NCBI RefSeq assembly: GCF_024713945.1
Contig: NW_027461516.1
Coordinates: 1 to 64,000, forward strand
Direction: 5' to 3'
Length of the DNA: 64,000 bases
DNA from: Dermatophagoides farinae
Taxonomy: Eukaryota > Arthropoda > Arachnida > Sarcoptiformes > Pyroglyphidae
Shown: positions 54,370 through 64,000 of the stretch, piece after piece
Numbering within the stretch: the first letter of the stretch is position 1
How the letters are laid out: the number at the start of each line of letters is the position of its first letter
The notes under the pieces: generated by a model
Databases searched by the model: none
What the model saw: the letters and a program-made list of their open reading frames with translations, nothing else
What the model was told of the DNA's origin: nothing
Made by a program: the position numbers and the translations under genes

Positions 54370-55781
54370 ATGACAGTCAGAGCTACAAATTATTATTTAT
54401 TCAACAAGTATGTGAAAAAAATGACAGCAAATGAAAGTTATTTAAAACTTGAAAATGATCTTAATAATTTTTCAAATATTTTTGAATAATTTATCAAAGG
54501 AAACAAGATTTAATTTATCTAAAAATAACTTATTAAAAATAAATATAGACAAGGACCATTACGATAGTGCCTATATTTGCTTGACTTCTTATATAAATTT
54601 TGTAAATTATTACTGTAGTTTTGAAAAAAGTATTAATAAAAGTGAAATTGAGAAAAAATATCAAAAATACAATATTAAATGATTCTAAAACTAAGTTTGA
54701 AACTATCAATATCTATCCGAATAATGAAATATCGTTAAATCAATTGATTTCTTTTTTAACTGCATTTTCTGCTATTGATATTGATGACGAAATAACTGAG
54801 TATATTATTACTCCGCTAAAAAAATGTTTAAATAGCTACTTTTTTAACATTAATAAACTAAAAGAGGTTGCCAATAACTATGTTAAAGAAATCGTCAGAT
54901 TTTCTAACCCAAACTTGTCATTTATTTTACAAGATTTCCTGTCTTGGTATGTTATATTGATCAGTATTTATCACATTTGCACATGGCTAGGTGCACTAAA
55001 TGATGTTTCTTATTGCATCCAACGAAATATATCAGTTTATTTATATGAGCGAATGAATAAAGTCAATGTCGCATTAATAAAACACATAAAAAGTTTTTCC
55101 ACGGTTATCAATAGTTTTAAACGAAATGAATTTAGAGATACTCTAAAATTGTTTTTAGCACTACTATGGTTTGTTGATGTTATAATTAGCGTCAATAATA
55201 CAATAAAGGAAAACTTTCAGTTCGATGAAAAAACATTGGACTTGTTACAAAATCAAAAGTACTTGTTGAGTGATTTATTTGAGATACTTAAAATTAATAT
55301 TGTTGAGAAAAAAATCGTATTGCTAAATAAATTAATTCAAGATGAAACTCCTAAGCATGAACTAAGTAATGTATTGCGCCATAGCAAACACATGTTTTCA
55401 GATAAAATCAGCGATCAATATCAAGATAATGTTTTCAGTAGCAATTTAAATAACTCATTAATTTGTGCAAAAAAAAAAATACCGCATAGTCAAATTCCTA
55501 CTTATGAAAAAGCAAATTGCCAAATGCATAGTACAAATACTTCGCCATCAAGACTAACATCGTTAAACAATTCTAATGATTATAAATTATCCAGTTCAAT
55601 AAGTAACACATCAGAACTTACAAGCAATGCAGAAGACGATTTATCCAAAAAAGAAACGCCTAATGTTATCCGCTTACAAAAACTTGAAAACGATCAGGCT
55701 GAAATCACAAAAAAAATTAATATATATTTAAAAACAAATGAACTTGAAACAGTTATAATAGAAAACATTGTGTGTAATTAG
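54370..55781 (+). CDS. Hypothetical protein, about 470 aa, helical, frame broken
   Basis: From the ATG at 54370 (MTVRATNYYLFNKYVKKMTA) the chain passes through frame changes near 54480 and 54660 into a long intact stretch of about 370 codons. The N-terminal and middle parts are alpha-helical with many hydrophobic residues (FLSWYVILISIYHICTWLGA; FLALLWFVDVIISVNNTI), which may be buried helices rather than membrane spans because polar residues interrupt them. The last 120 residues are Ser/Asn-rich, then a short coiled coil (LQKLENDQAEITKKINIYLK). A multisubunit tether or kinetochore component is conceivable. No family is recognised and I assign no function. Confidence 0.6.
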
Positions 55782-55905
55782 TAAAAATACACGTATTGGA
55801 ATAGGCGTGGAATGATCTAATATAACATATATTAACGCGCGATATTGAGTACACACGGAGACAAAACACCACGAAGCGCAATCAAACACATATATAAGAT
55901 TAATT

Positions 55906-56916
55906 ATGACTAAAATAAAGATAGGTATTAACGGTTTCGGTAGAATTGGACGTATAGTGTTACGAGCATCATTAACGTCAAACGATGTAGAAGTCGTCCA
56001 CATTAATGATCCGTTCATGGACATAGCTTACATGGCTTACTGTCTAAAATATGATTCAGTACACGGTAGATTAAACGCTAAAATCGAGCACAAATCTAAC
56101 GGTCTGTTGATCAACGATAAATTTATTGAAGTTACTGCGTTCCGTTCACCAAGCGAGATCACATGGGGAAAATCTGATGTAAATGTCGTTTGTGAATGTA
56201 CTGGTGTATTTACCATAACCGAAAAAGCCCAAGAGCATCTTAAAGGAGGAGCAAAAAAGGTTATAATTTCTGCGCCGGCTAAAGATGATACTCCAATGTA
56301 CGTTTATGGAGTCAACCACAAAGAATACAAGAGCTCTCAAAAGGTTATCTCCAACGCGTCGTGTACAACTAACTGCTTAGCCCCAATTATGCACTACGTC
56401 AACAAAGAATACGGTGTAATTGAAGGTTTGATGACTACTGTACACGCAACCACTGCTACTCAGCAACCAGTTGATGCCGTCGTAAAAGGTGGAAAGAACT
56501 GGAGAGATGGAAGAAGTGCTTTAGCTAATATTATACCAAGCTCCACTGGAGCTGCAAAGGCCGTGGGAAAGGTTATTCCAGAACTAAACGGAAAGTTGAC
56601 CGGAATTGCCTTCAGAGTACCTGTAGGTGATGTTTCTGTTGTCGACGTTGTTGTCCGAACGAAAAAGAAGATGACTCTCGAAGACTTTGGTAACCTTATG
56701 AAGAAGGCTGCCAATGAATACCCCAATGTCATAGACTTTACTTCAGAGGAGGTGGTATCTCAAGATTTTGTTGGCGACACTCACTCAACAATCATCGATA
56801 TCAAATCTTGCATCCAATTAAATGACAATTTCGTTAAGATTGTATCATGGTATGATAATGAAACAGGTTATTCTAACAGACTTTTGGACATGGCTCGCTA
56901 CATAGCAATAAATTAA
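55906..56916 (+). CDS. GAPDH: Glyceraldehyde-3-phosphate dehydrogenase
   Basis: GAPDH oxidises glyceraldehyde 3-phosphate to 1,3-bisphosphoglycerate with NAD in glycolysis. The 336-aa product is full length and unbroken. It shows the NAD fold ([11 protein letters not shown]), [20 protein letters not shown] with the catalytic Cys in the S-N-A-S-C-T-T-N motif, the [17 protein letters not shown] loop, [20 protein letters not shown] and [20 protein letters not shown]. There is no targeting extension, so a cytosolic form is expected. The gene is notably richer in G and C at third positions than its neighbours, as usual for a highly expressed gene. It has no intron and no frame break, in contrast to fibrillarin or PSMA1. 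Confidence 0.98.
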   Translation: MTKIKIGINGFGRIGRIVLRASLTSNDVEVVHINDPFMDIAYMAYCLKYDSVHGRLNAKIEHKSNGLLINDKFIEVTAFRSPSEITWGKSDVNVVCECTGVFTITEKAQEHLKGGAKKVIISAPAKDDTPMYVYGVNHKEYKSSQKVISNASCTTNCLAPIMHYVNKEYGVIEGLMTTVHATTATQQPVDAVVKGGKNWRDGRSALANIIPSSTGAAKAVGKVIPELNGKLTGIAFRVPVGDVSVVDVVVRTKKKMTLEDFGNLMKKAANEYPNVIDFTSEEVVSQDFVGDTHSTIIDIKSCIQLNDNFVKIVSWYDNETGYSNRLLDMARYIAIN

Positions 56917-57040
56917 AAATAGTTTAATTTTTTGCAAAATATATTTATATCTTTTTTATTATATTCCCCATTGGCGTAATTGCATATAGAATTGAAAAAT
57001 TTTTTGTTAATGAGTTTGCATTAAAACAACAGATAAAGTA

Positions 57041-57730
57041 ATGAGTAACGAAGAGATTGACTATTGGAAAGAGCCTGAGTTTGATGAAAGCCAAATTTCG
57101 TCATGCTGTTTTGCTCAGTCAGACTTTAAAATTGTTTTTCCAGATTACAGATCAAGCTATCTGAAACAAATTTGGCCGAAAGTAACTGATTTATTAAAAG
57201 CGAAACGAATTGATTGTGAGTTAAATTTAATAGAAAGATATATGTTTGTTAAAACTACAGACAAAACTTACGACCCTTACATTATCATCAGAGCTAGAGA
57301 TTTTATCAAACTTTTGTCGCGTAGCGTCCCTCTGGAAAAAGCAAAGTTGATTTTAAATGATGATATGTACTGTGAAATCGTCAAGTTGAGCAGTTTTGTG
57401 TCTAATAAAGAAAAATTAATTAAACGCAGGCAAAGACTAATTGGTCCGGACGGGTCCACGCTAAAAGCAATTGAGATTTTAACAAAGTGCTACGTCTGTC
57501 TTTGTGGACAAACTGCTGCTATCATTGGACCTTGGAAAGGGTTGAGAAAATGCTATAAACTTATTGTCGATGCAATGAAAAACTTCCATCCTGTGTACAG
57601 GCTAAAAGAGCTTATGATAGAACGTGAGCTAGCTAAAAATCCAGAAATGAAAGACAAGGATTGGTCTTTATATTTGCCAAAGTTTAAGAAATCGCTGAAA
57701 CCTGTGGGCAAGCGAAATTCTCAAAGTTGA
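57041..57730 (+). CDS. KRR1: KRR1 small-subunit processome protein
   Basis: KRR1 is a KH-type protein of the SSU processome needed for 18S rRNA maturation in the nucleolus. The 229-aa product is unbroken. Diagnostic blocks are YIIIRARDFIKLLSRSV, VSNKEKLIKRRQRLIGPDGS, TLKAIEILTKCYVCLCGQTA, then IIGPWKGLRKCYKLIVDAMK and IYRLKELM-like HPVYRLKELMIERELAKNP, ending just after SLYLPKFKKSLKPVGKR. Most family members exceed 300 aa because of a basic C-terminal tail that is absent here, so this is a compact core version. The start MSNEEIDYWKEPEFDESQ is a normal acidic N-terminus. It lies 124 bases after GAPDH on the same strand. Confidence 0.96.
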   Translation: MSNEEIDYWKEPEFDESQISSCCFAQSDFKIVFPDYRSSYLKQIWPKVTDLLKAKRIDCELNLIERYMFVKTTDKTYDPYIIIRARDFIKLLSRSVPLEKAKLILNDDMYCEIVKLSSFVSNKEKLIKRRQRLIGPDGSTLKAIEILTKCYVCLCGQTAAIIGPWKGLRKCYKLIVDAMKNFHPVYRLKELMIERELAKNPEMKDKDWSLYLPKFKKSLKPVGKRNSQS

Positions 57731-58372
57731 TTTTTTTTGAACGTCAAGTTAAAAAGCAATTTACATATTATTAACGTGAAACTTTCGAAAAATTTATAAT
57801 CACATTAAGTTGATATTTTTCTATTAAAATTATAAAACATTGTTAAAATATTTAAGTCGTAACAGTTCTTTAATGTGCTATAAATCTATCAGATTCTATA
57901 AATAACGTCTTTTATTTGAATGATCTTTATGATAATTTATTTTTTTTGTTTATTTCAAATAAAATCTAAGTAACTTTAAGGTATTTTATTGTTTTATTGA
58001 TATAAACTTATTTTAAAAAATTGAACGCTCGAGTTTATTGAAAATTTCAATTATTTTGTTCATAAAAACGATATAGTCTATATGACGAAATATGAAAAAG
58101 TCTTTATACAATTACTACGAATACCGAACAGTTGACTTATAGTGTAAATTTTCAAATTTCTGGATGTTACATTAAATAAACAATTTAAACTTGCAATCAT
58201 GTTTAATCATTAGACATAAATAGTGTATATAAAAATAATCAAAAAAAGATTTGAGGTTTAATGAAACATACACTGTAGGCCAGAGTGTTTGAAGAAAAAA
58301 ATAAACGTTTTATAAAGCGCTATTAAGCAACGTATCTTAAAAGCACACAAGATTATAATGTAAATAAATGTC
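57731..58372. other. Intergenic AT-rich region, nothing recognised
   Basis: These 642 bases between two same-strand genes are AT-rich without any open frame I trust, RNA gene or repeat. They presumably hold the KRR1 3' end and the promoter of the next gene. Confidence 0.6.
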
Positions 58373-59425
58373 ATGTATTTAGTATCAATTTTTTTTTTGT
58401 TAGTCGGACTTTTGTTTGCGTTAATCCAAAATAAAAAGACGATTTTTGAACCTATTGACAAGTTTATGTATGAGAATTTGAAAAATTTATTAGATACTTA
58501 TGAAAAAAAAGTACAACACAACAATTTGTTACAAAAGTTCAAGTTAAAATCAGTGGCAACAAAACTAGGTTTATTTGGGTTTGAGTTACTTTCATTGTCG
58601 AAATCTTTATCTTTCCATGATTTCAATTTCTTTCAAGTCAATATCAGACATAAATTGTTTTTTTTGTTTCTTATACTGCAAAAAAATATAGTTTTGGCAA
58701 CTAAAAATGAATTTCAAGAAATAGAAGATGAATTTTCAAAACTCAAAAGTGAAAATGTTTCATTACTATTTTTTAGCGAATCTCAACAAGCGCAAAAACA
58801 AGTGTTTTTTACCATGTTGGAAGATACACTGAGTAATTTGAAGGCTTACGATCCGGAGAAGAGTAAATATGATTTAATAGAAGGGGTCGATAAAATACTT
58901 GATTTGTATAGTAACGAGTTTACAGTGGAGAAATTAAACAATGACAGCAAATTTTACGACAATGACGATAAGAAGCCTTTCATTTGTCGTTATGTCATTA
59001 ACGAAGTGTTATGGCGGCTTTACTTATTAGTAGAAAATACTTTTTGCAATGATGCAACGAACAATAAGCATGTTGAAATGATGATAAATGATAAACAGTA
59101 CGACACTAATCGTATTTTTGTTGATACCAGCATTGCGGTGTGCAATGAGCTTACAAATTACTTAATAAATTTAACGTTGAAGTTGCCATCACCTTATGAA
59201 AAAGAAAAGCCAATTAACATTTATGGTTTTATCTGCATTCCAAATACGAAAGAGCAGAATTACGTTTCTATTTTACGAACATTACAACGAGGTATATTTG
59301 TACATACAAACGGATTTAGATTTTACACATATAACAATCAAGACAAAAAGATTGAAAACAATTTGTCAATTGGCGATGAGGATGATAAAGAGGAAGACTC
59401 CAGAGAAAAACAACTGCGTTTTTAA
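58373..59425 (+). CDS. Hypothetical protein with N-terminal hydrophobic segment, 350 aa
   Basis: The chain starts MYLVSIFFLLVGLLFALIQN, a strong hydrophobic segment that acts as signal peptide or N-terminal anchor; the following Lys residues favour an anchor. The remainder is unbroken and helical (MYENLKNLLDTYEKKVQHNN; FSKLKSENVSLLFFSESQQA) and has no recognised domain. The acidic tail (SIGDEDDKEEDSREKQLRF) ends the protein. A second hydrophobic segment (HKLFFLFLILQKNIVLA) may be buried. An ER or vesicle-facing membrane-anchored role is inferred; the family is unknown. Confidence 0.7.
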   Translation: MYLVSIFFLLVGLLFALIQNKKTIFEPIDKFMYENLKNLLDTYEKKVQHNNLLQKFKLKSVATKLGLFGFELLSLSKSLSFHDFNFFQVNIRHKLFFLFLILQKNIVLATKNEFQEIEDEFSKLKSENVSLLFFSESQQAQKQVFFTMLEDTLSNLKAYDPEKSKYDLIEGVDKILDLYSNEFTVEKLNNDSKFYDNDDKKPFICRYVINEVLWRLYLLVENTFCNDATNNKHVEMMINDKQYDTNRIFVDTSIAVCNELTNYLINLTLKLPSPYEKEKPINIYGFICIPNTKEQNYVSILRTLQRGIFVHTNGFRFYTYNNQDKKIENNLSIGDEDDKEEDSREKQLRF

Positions 59426-59520
59426 ATGCTCACACGAACCTTACAACAATTAATTACGGGAACAAACATCTTTTATGTTTTCAATAAATTTTAACAAAGG
59501 CGAAACATCGTTTAAATACA

Positions 59521-60054
59521 TTAATAACTAAAGTCACTTACGGATGAGTCGTCTTCTAACGCTGCTTTCAAAAGTTTATCTTGAAACTTATCGTTTTGTT
59601 TAGCTACTTTTTCATTTCGCTTGTTGAGTTTTTTCATGTTTGTGTAATGAGCGATTTTGCTACTACCGTGATGTCTGGATATATAAATGCCAATAAGTGC
59701 AAAAACAGTTACTAATATAACAATAAAAATTGTTATTCCAGACGAAATCGGGTTAATTAACCCAAATATTAAACTACTTGTTATACCATAAGGAACGTTT
59801 AACACCATACCTATAATGGGTAAAATAAATTGTCCTGCATTTTCGATGAAAGCCCCCGCACTTTCACCCTTTTTTTTATATTTGTCGCTTTGACTAAACT
59901 CCTGACTTTGTACATGTATCTCAGTCATGTCTGGGGCTGTCATAGACGATAGTGTATGAGTTACAACTGTTAACACACTACATTTTTCTCGTATACCATC
60001 ATTATCGAGGCCGTAAGTTTTTTTGCGCCATCTACTTATACTAGTTACGCGCAT
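59521..60054 (-). CDS. Small membrane protein, 177 aa
   Basis: Intact frame from ATG to stop. Residues 1-70 are basic and Ser-rich without a signal peptide (MRVTSISRWRKKTYGLDNDG). Residues about 73-100 are hydrophobic (AGQFILPIIGMVLNVPYGIT), and a clear membrane helix follows (GITIFIVILVTVFALIGIYI) directly before RHHGSSK. The tail is charged and helical (MKKLNKRNEKVAKQNDKFQD) and ends in acidic Ser residues (EDDSSVSDFSY). The arrangement suggests a one- or two-span protein with a cytosolic coiled tail. No family recognised. It converges with the previous gene and is separated from CIAPIN1 by about 210 bases. Confidence 0.65.
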   Translation of the reverse strand: MRVTSISRWRKKTYGLDNDGIREKCSVLTVVTHTLSSMTAPDMTEIHVQSQEFSQSDKYKKKGESAGAFIENAGQFILPIIGMVLNVPYGITSSLIFGLINPISSGITIFIVILVTVFALIGIYISRHHGSSKIAHYTNMKKLNKRNEKVAKQNDKFQDKLLKAALEDDSSVSDFSY

Positions 60055-60267
60055 AACTCTTAAAAGTTATTTATTCTATTTATCCTTCGAGTATTTTTAT
60101 ATTTTTCGCTTAAAAAACATGTTTCTCGAAAACATGTAAATTTATTTTTAGTTGGTTAATATTTTTAGTATAATATAACGCGTTCTTTAGTGTTTGTTTA
60201 AGTGGTTTAGTGCATAAAAGTTCGATTGGTCGGTTTTTATTAAAAAGTGATTCTATTTTGAAAAATG

Positions 60268-60990
60268 TTATTTATCTGATGTGGAACTTAATTTAATTCT
60301 ATCATCCTCGACAATAAAAGCTGGTAAACCTCTGTATGGACAGCTTTCACATCTGAAACTGTCTCCTAACTTACAGTTCCCGCACCCAGTGTTTAAACCT
60401 GTGGTGGATATTTCAGAAGTGTTTATTGTGACGGTTTCTTTGTTTTTCCTTCCACATGTACAATTGGCACACGCTTTGGGTTTACTAGAGCAATCAGATA
60501 GAGTTAACTTTGACACTTGCTGAGTTTTTTCACTATTGTTAATTACATAATTTTGTTGTTCAAAAGAATAAACGAGGCGTGAGTTCCAACTAGGCATTCG
60601 TGCAACAAAAAAGTACTTGGCCAAATCGTTTGATACTTTGTTTTTATTTACTTTTTCAATTTTATAAAAACCAGCAAGCAAGGCTTCTTCAGTTAATTCT
60701 AGCTCTGCATTTTCTTTTCCAACAAAGTTTATTCTCACTAATGCATTGCTAACGCATTTTTTATTAATTATTCGTAAAATTTGTGACCAATTTATGTAAT
60801 TGTCTTTGGTAGAAATCCAAATGTCAACTTGCACAAGATAGTTAGAAAATTCATCGAGGTAAATATTGTTCAAAGACATTAACTTGTGTTTTTTCTTGAG
60901 CAACGACTCTTTAACATCTGAAAAGTAGTTGCATTGATCTTCAAACAAACAGAGGGTATTACCTTTCAGATTCGTTAAATTTGTCAACAT
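60268..60990 (-). CDS. CIAPIN1: Anamorsin/CIAPIN1 (Dre2) Fe-S assembly protein
   Basis: CIAPIN1/Dre2 takes electrons from a diflavin reductase (Tah18/NDOR1) and feeds cytosolic Fe-S cluster assembly. The 240-aa product is intact. Its C-terminal half carries both metal motifs: motif A, CSSKPKACANCTCGRKN, and motif B, CGNCKLGDSFRCESCPYRGL with the family's LPAF end and C-x2-C-x7-C-x2-C spacing. The N-terminal 170 residues form the SAM-methyltransferase-like domain, but diverged; I see no glycine-rich SAM-binding loop, in line with Dre2 proteins that do not bind SAM. The linker is short for the family. The start MLTNLTNLKGNTLCLFEDQC is the first ATG. Divergent neighbour 61379 begins 388 bases away. 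Confidence 0.96.
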   Translation of the reverse strand: MLTNLTNLKGNTLCLFEDQCNYFSDVKESLLKKKHKLMSLNNIYLDEFSNYLVQVDIWISTKDNYINWSQILRIINKKCVSNALVRINFVGKENAELELTEEALLAGFYKIEKVNKNKVSNDLAKYFFVARMPSWNSRLVYSFEQQNYVINNSEKTQQVSKLTLSDCSSKPKACANCTCGRKNKETVTINTSEISTTGLNTGCGNCKLGDSFRCESCPYRGLPAFIVEDDRIKLSSTSDK

Positions 60991-61378
60991 TTTCTAAAAT
61001 TATAAATTTATCGAATAAATATTTTTAAATTTGCGAAATACAATTCAGATAGTGGAAATTTTTCTTTTATAAATTCAAACTCGTTTAATGTAATTTATTT
61101 TAATAATTTAAGTTTTGTTATCCCAAACCATAAATAAGTAATATCATTTTTAATTAATAAAAATGACAATTAGTTTTGATGCGTAATTGCGATAGTGAAA
61201 TAATATTTATTTACGAAATTATTAATGATAATTTAAATTATAGTGGAAAACGTGTTTTTTAAGTCAAAAACAAATATTACTTTAATATTAAAGCCAAATC
61301 TTGTTATCAGTTTCAGTGAAACACGTCACCAAAACTGACGTTTGCTTATGAGAAATACTTGTTCTAAAAATTAATACA
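60991..61378. other. Divergent intergenic region
   Basis: This 388-base AT-rich stretch sits between two divergently transcribed genes and must hold both promoters. I see no gene, repeat or defined motif in it. Confidence 0.55.
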
Positions 61379-64000
61379 ATGACTGAAGATTTTTTTTCAA
61401 GAGTCTCTTCTTTGGAAACATCTTTTTTTTACCATTTTGCAAAATATTTTGACAATTTAACGAGCCACGTAAAAGTAAGTGACTCTAGAGTGTGTGTAAA
61501 AGATGAAGAAGTCATTTCATTGTGTTTACAAAATTACAACAATGGATCCATTGCTGTGTCTAATGAAGAATATAAAATATGTTTGTTAAGTCATCTGTTG
61601 GGTTGCAACGAGTGCCTTGTCTTTTACTTCGCTCTCGAAATACACCTCGGGATGACTGAATCTTTTAAGGCTATAGTTATAGGTAATGAGGAGCTACAAA
61701 CTAATGTGTTATTCAAAAACTACTTGAATGTAGCATATAAAATGATTCAAACTAAGTCTTGGAGCTATTTTGAGTGCCGAGAAACGCACTCAGCTTTGTT
61801 TTTACAATTGTCAGTAATAGCCAAAAATACGATATTAGCACTTTTTTTTCTACCAATAATGACATTCTTTTCTTCAAAACAACACCAAATAAAAAATGAC
61901 AACGAGAACGTTGTATTAATTGATAAATTGCTGCAGTCCTTGCTATCAGGTGAGCCACATGCTTTTTTTTGGCAACTGTTTTGCTTTGAGTTCAAAAATA
62001 TTATTTACTTTTTAGAGATGAATGCTTTTAACGTTTTGCTAAAGCTAGAATCTGTTCCAAAACTTGGACGTAGCGAGTTTAATCTTATCGTCACTTTGTT
62101 TTTGACGTATATTGAAAATGAAAAAGAGCCTTGGGCTTTATGGTCCAAGTTTTTTTTTCTTTTATCGCACTTCAAGTTCGAGTTTGATGGTAAAAAAGAC
62201 TCTTTCATTACGTTATTACAGCTTTTACACCTGTTCGAATTATTTTGTAACTGTCTAGATTTTAATAATGCCGTGCAAACTACAACTATCAGTTACTTAG
62301 CTGAACAATATTTTAGTTTTTTTACAAAAAGCATTAGAACAATTACTTTTAAAAAGAGTCTGCCTTCCGATTTTTTACTTTCTGATTTTTTTAAATCTCA
62401 AAAAAATATCTTTATACAATCCGTACTAAACATAGTGTCGAAACTTTTAGAATTCTTAGCTTTAAAATACGAGAATGGCCTTTCTGTTTCGAGTACGATT
62501 TTGTTGTTCGCCTTACTCGATTTGTTATTAGTTTTTCTTCAAAATGATCGATCTGCTTTAATTACGATTTTTTCCACTATAAGTCAATTCAAAGCATGCA
62601 TTTTTGAGCACTTGAAGAAGATTATAGAAACTCAAAGCAACACGAAAGAAACTTGCGTTATGTTGCTTTCTGTTATAGCCAGTTTTTTAAAACGATTAGG
62701 ACACACATTAATCAGAGATCTAGCTTTGTTACGCATCTATACGACGACTGTTTTGTCGACTGAAGTCTTATGGGTTTGCGCTGATTTGTCTTCTGCACTC
62801 GAACGTCTGTTTTTTGTGGAAAGTAAAATAAAAGATAGTGCGAAAATTATCAACTACACGCGATATTTTGAAAGTATTGATTCTCAAAATAAGTTTGTTC
62901 ACTTTGTGAGCAATTTGATCAAACTGACTGAAGATTTGAATTTTTTCTTTATTGCATTATTACAGTTCATACTTTCAGCTTCAACAAGTGATAAAAAAGT
63001 GCACTGCCAGATCTTATACAAGCTTGTACCGGTCTTGATCAATGCTCAAACGCTAGCATTAGAATCCCCAACCAAATATTTTTCAAACAATGATCTATCA
63101 AAACCAACTGACGACACAAAGTCTAATTTTGGCTTTCTATCTAAGACAAAACAAATTCAGAATTTGTTTAAAAGTTTTGATAGCGCGATAAATTTATTTT
63201 TTTGTTACATTTTGACTTTTGTTTTTGCAGAAGTTTCGTACGTATTAAAGATTTCGTCTTATGAACGGCTGAAAAAAATAAATGAGAACTTAACTGTCAC
63301 TTTATCAAACTGGAACTCTGCAAGCTTGCAGATTGAATCATTTAATACTCAAACGAACAGTTCCTTATCATCTTTGCAAACGTTAAACCACCAAAAATTA
63401 CTTCCACTCATAAGTACAAAAATCATATTCACTGAAACGAACAAACAATTTGTGTCGTTAATTGAGTTTTTATCTAACCACTGCTTGTGTCTATATTTCA
63501 ATGATAGTTCGCTTTCAGTTCTTAAAAGTGCATATATGTTGATTTCTAAACTATTCATTTTAAACGAAAATAACCAAATGATTAAAACTTTGACGTTGTC
63601 TCTACACGCTCAGCCTGTAAATTTGCTGTTATCGATAGATTCTCAGATTGACGATAATATAATTGGTCAAATATTGTCCTTACCGGTTGAAAAGCTCGCG
63701 AATATAATCGAAATTTATATTAATGAATACGAAGAATACAAAACAATAGTAAGTAAAGCGTACAGTTTATTCGAAGAGGAACAGCAGTTGAGTTCGGATT
63801 GTCATTGTAGGCTTATAAATATTTTTACTTCTAACCTGAATAAACTTACAAAGTTTAACTATTTAAGTCGTTTTTTTTTCAAGCTGCGTGATTTTGCTGG
63901 GCATATAATAGGAAGTAAAGACTCCTGCGGTAAAAAAATAGATTTATCAGACAAGCTGTCTTTGATGATAATAAACTTTGTGTTCGACAATTTGGGTTTA
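61379..64000 (+). CDS. Large alpha-solenoid protein, 3' partial
   Basis: From the ATG at 61379 (MTEDFFSRVSSLETSFFYHF) the frame stays open for exactly 874 codons to the window edge, so the gene continues beyond it. The product is nearly all alpha-helical, with many Leu/Phe-rich helix pairs (LLQLLHLFELFCNCLDF; ILLFALLDLLLVFLQNDRSA; ALLQFILSASTSDKKVHC) and no membrane or signal segments. This texture fits a very large scaffold such as a Nup188/Nup205-type inner-ring nucleoporin, or a HEAT-rich trafficking protein; nothing is specific enough to decide. There are no frame breaks in 2.6 kb. Confidence 0.75.
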   Translation, partial: MTEDFFSRVSSLETSFFYHFAKYFDNLTSHVKVSDSRVCVKDEEVISLCLQNYNNGSIAVSNEEYKICLLSHLLGCNECLVFYFALEIHLGMTESFKAIVIGNEELQTNVLFKNYLNVAYKMIQTKSWSYFECRETHSALFLQLSVIAKNTILALFFLPIMTFFSSKQHQIKNDNENVVLIDKLLQSLLSGEPHAFFWQLFCFEFKNIIYFLEMNAFNVLLKLESVPKLGRSEFNLIVTLFLTYIENEKEPWALWSKFFFLLSHFKFEFDGKKDSFITLLQLLHLFELFCNCLDFNNAVQTTTISYLAEQYFSFFTKSIRTITFKKSLPSDFLLSDFFKSQKNIFIQSVLNIVSKLLEFLALKYENGLSVSSTILLFALLDLLLVFLQNDRSALITIFSTISQFKACIFEHLKKIIETQSNTKETCVMLLSVIASFLKRLGHTLIRDLALLRIYTTTVLSTEVLWVCADLSSALERLFFVESKIKDSAKIINYTRYFESIDSQNKFVHFVSNLIKLTEDLNFFFIALLQFILSASTSDKKVHCQILYKLVPVLINAQTLALESPTKYFSNNDLSKPTDDTKSNFGFLSKTKQIQNLFKSFDSAINLFFCYILTFVFAEVSYVLKISSYERLKKINENLTVTLSNWNSASLQIESFNTQTNSSLSSLQTLNHQKLLPLISTKIIFTETNKQFVSLIEFLSNHCLCLYFNDSSLSVLKSAYMLISKLFILNENNQMIKTLTLSLHAQPVNLLLSIDSQIDDNIIGQILSLPVEKLANIIEIYINEYEEYKTIVSKAYSLFEEEQQLSSDCHCRLINIFTSNLNKLTKFNYLSRFFFKLRDFAGHIIGSKDSCGKKIDLSDKLSLMIINFVFDNLGL

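Noticed and set aside
1-64000. tRNA genes, CRISPR arrays, transposons
   Set aside because: No tRNA T-loop/A-box pairs outside coding, no spaced direct repeats other than the 5S array, and no transposase or reverse transcriptase seen.

Overview
This window is nuclear DNA from a small-genome, AT-rich eukaryote. The best lineage clue is the kinase at 46400-48915 (minus): about 840 residues with four cyclic-nucleotide-binding modules before the catalytic domain, block-by-block kinase similarity to apicomplexan cGMP-dependent kinase, and a similar Trp/Phe-bearing C-terminus. That points to an alveolate, most likely an apicomplexan or a close relative; this is inference from one gene family. Other eukaryotic marks are 5S rRNA genes in tandem, splicing, proteasome and exosome subunits, fibrillarin and eS21. 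The introns I could define are mostly 28-39 nt, usually near the start codon. I see no bacterial operons, CRISPR, tRNA genes or viral genes.

Layout. 0-21 kb: a giant VPS13-like lipid-transfer gene (5' end outside the window), a 545-aa unknown, a probable propeller/solenoid protein, a filamin-repeat protein, BUD31 and a MATH-domain protein; all open without frame breaks. 21.5-32.9 kb: a TatD-type DNase, an unknown, a U2AF large subunit, an unidentified minus-strand gene, a patched/NPC1-like transporter and a multi-EGF protein; many show single-base frame breaks. 32.9-38 kb: ArfGAP, a helical-repeat protein and a coiled-coil protein. 38.5-39.9 kb: four 5S rRNA genes and a decayed fifth. 41-53 kb: proteasome alpha subunit PSMA1, an exosome RNase PH-type subunit, fibrillarin, eS21, DPH1, signal peptidase subunit SPC22/23, PKG, a secreted protein, an RBM25-like protein and a PKA-like kinase. 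53-64 kb: several unknowns, GAPDH, KRR1, a membrane protein, CIAPIN1/Dre2 and the first 874 codons of a large helical protein running off the window.

The genes do not form one pathway. Themes are splicing (BUD31, U2AF, RBM25-like), ribosome production and translation (fibrillarin, KRR1, eS21, DPH1, 5S), membrane and lipid traffic (VPS13, ArfGAP, patched-like, SPC22/23) and cyclic-nucleotide signalling (PKG, PKA-like). Two matters dominate interpretation: patchy +1/-1 frame breaks inside conserved genes, which look mostly like consensus errors but are unevenly spread, and very short introns that make simple open-reading-frame annotation miss first exons.
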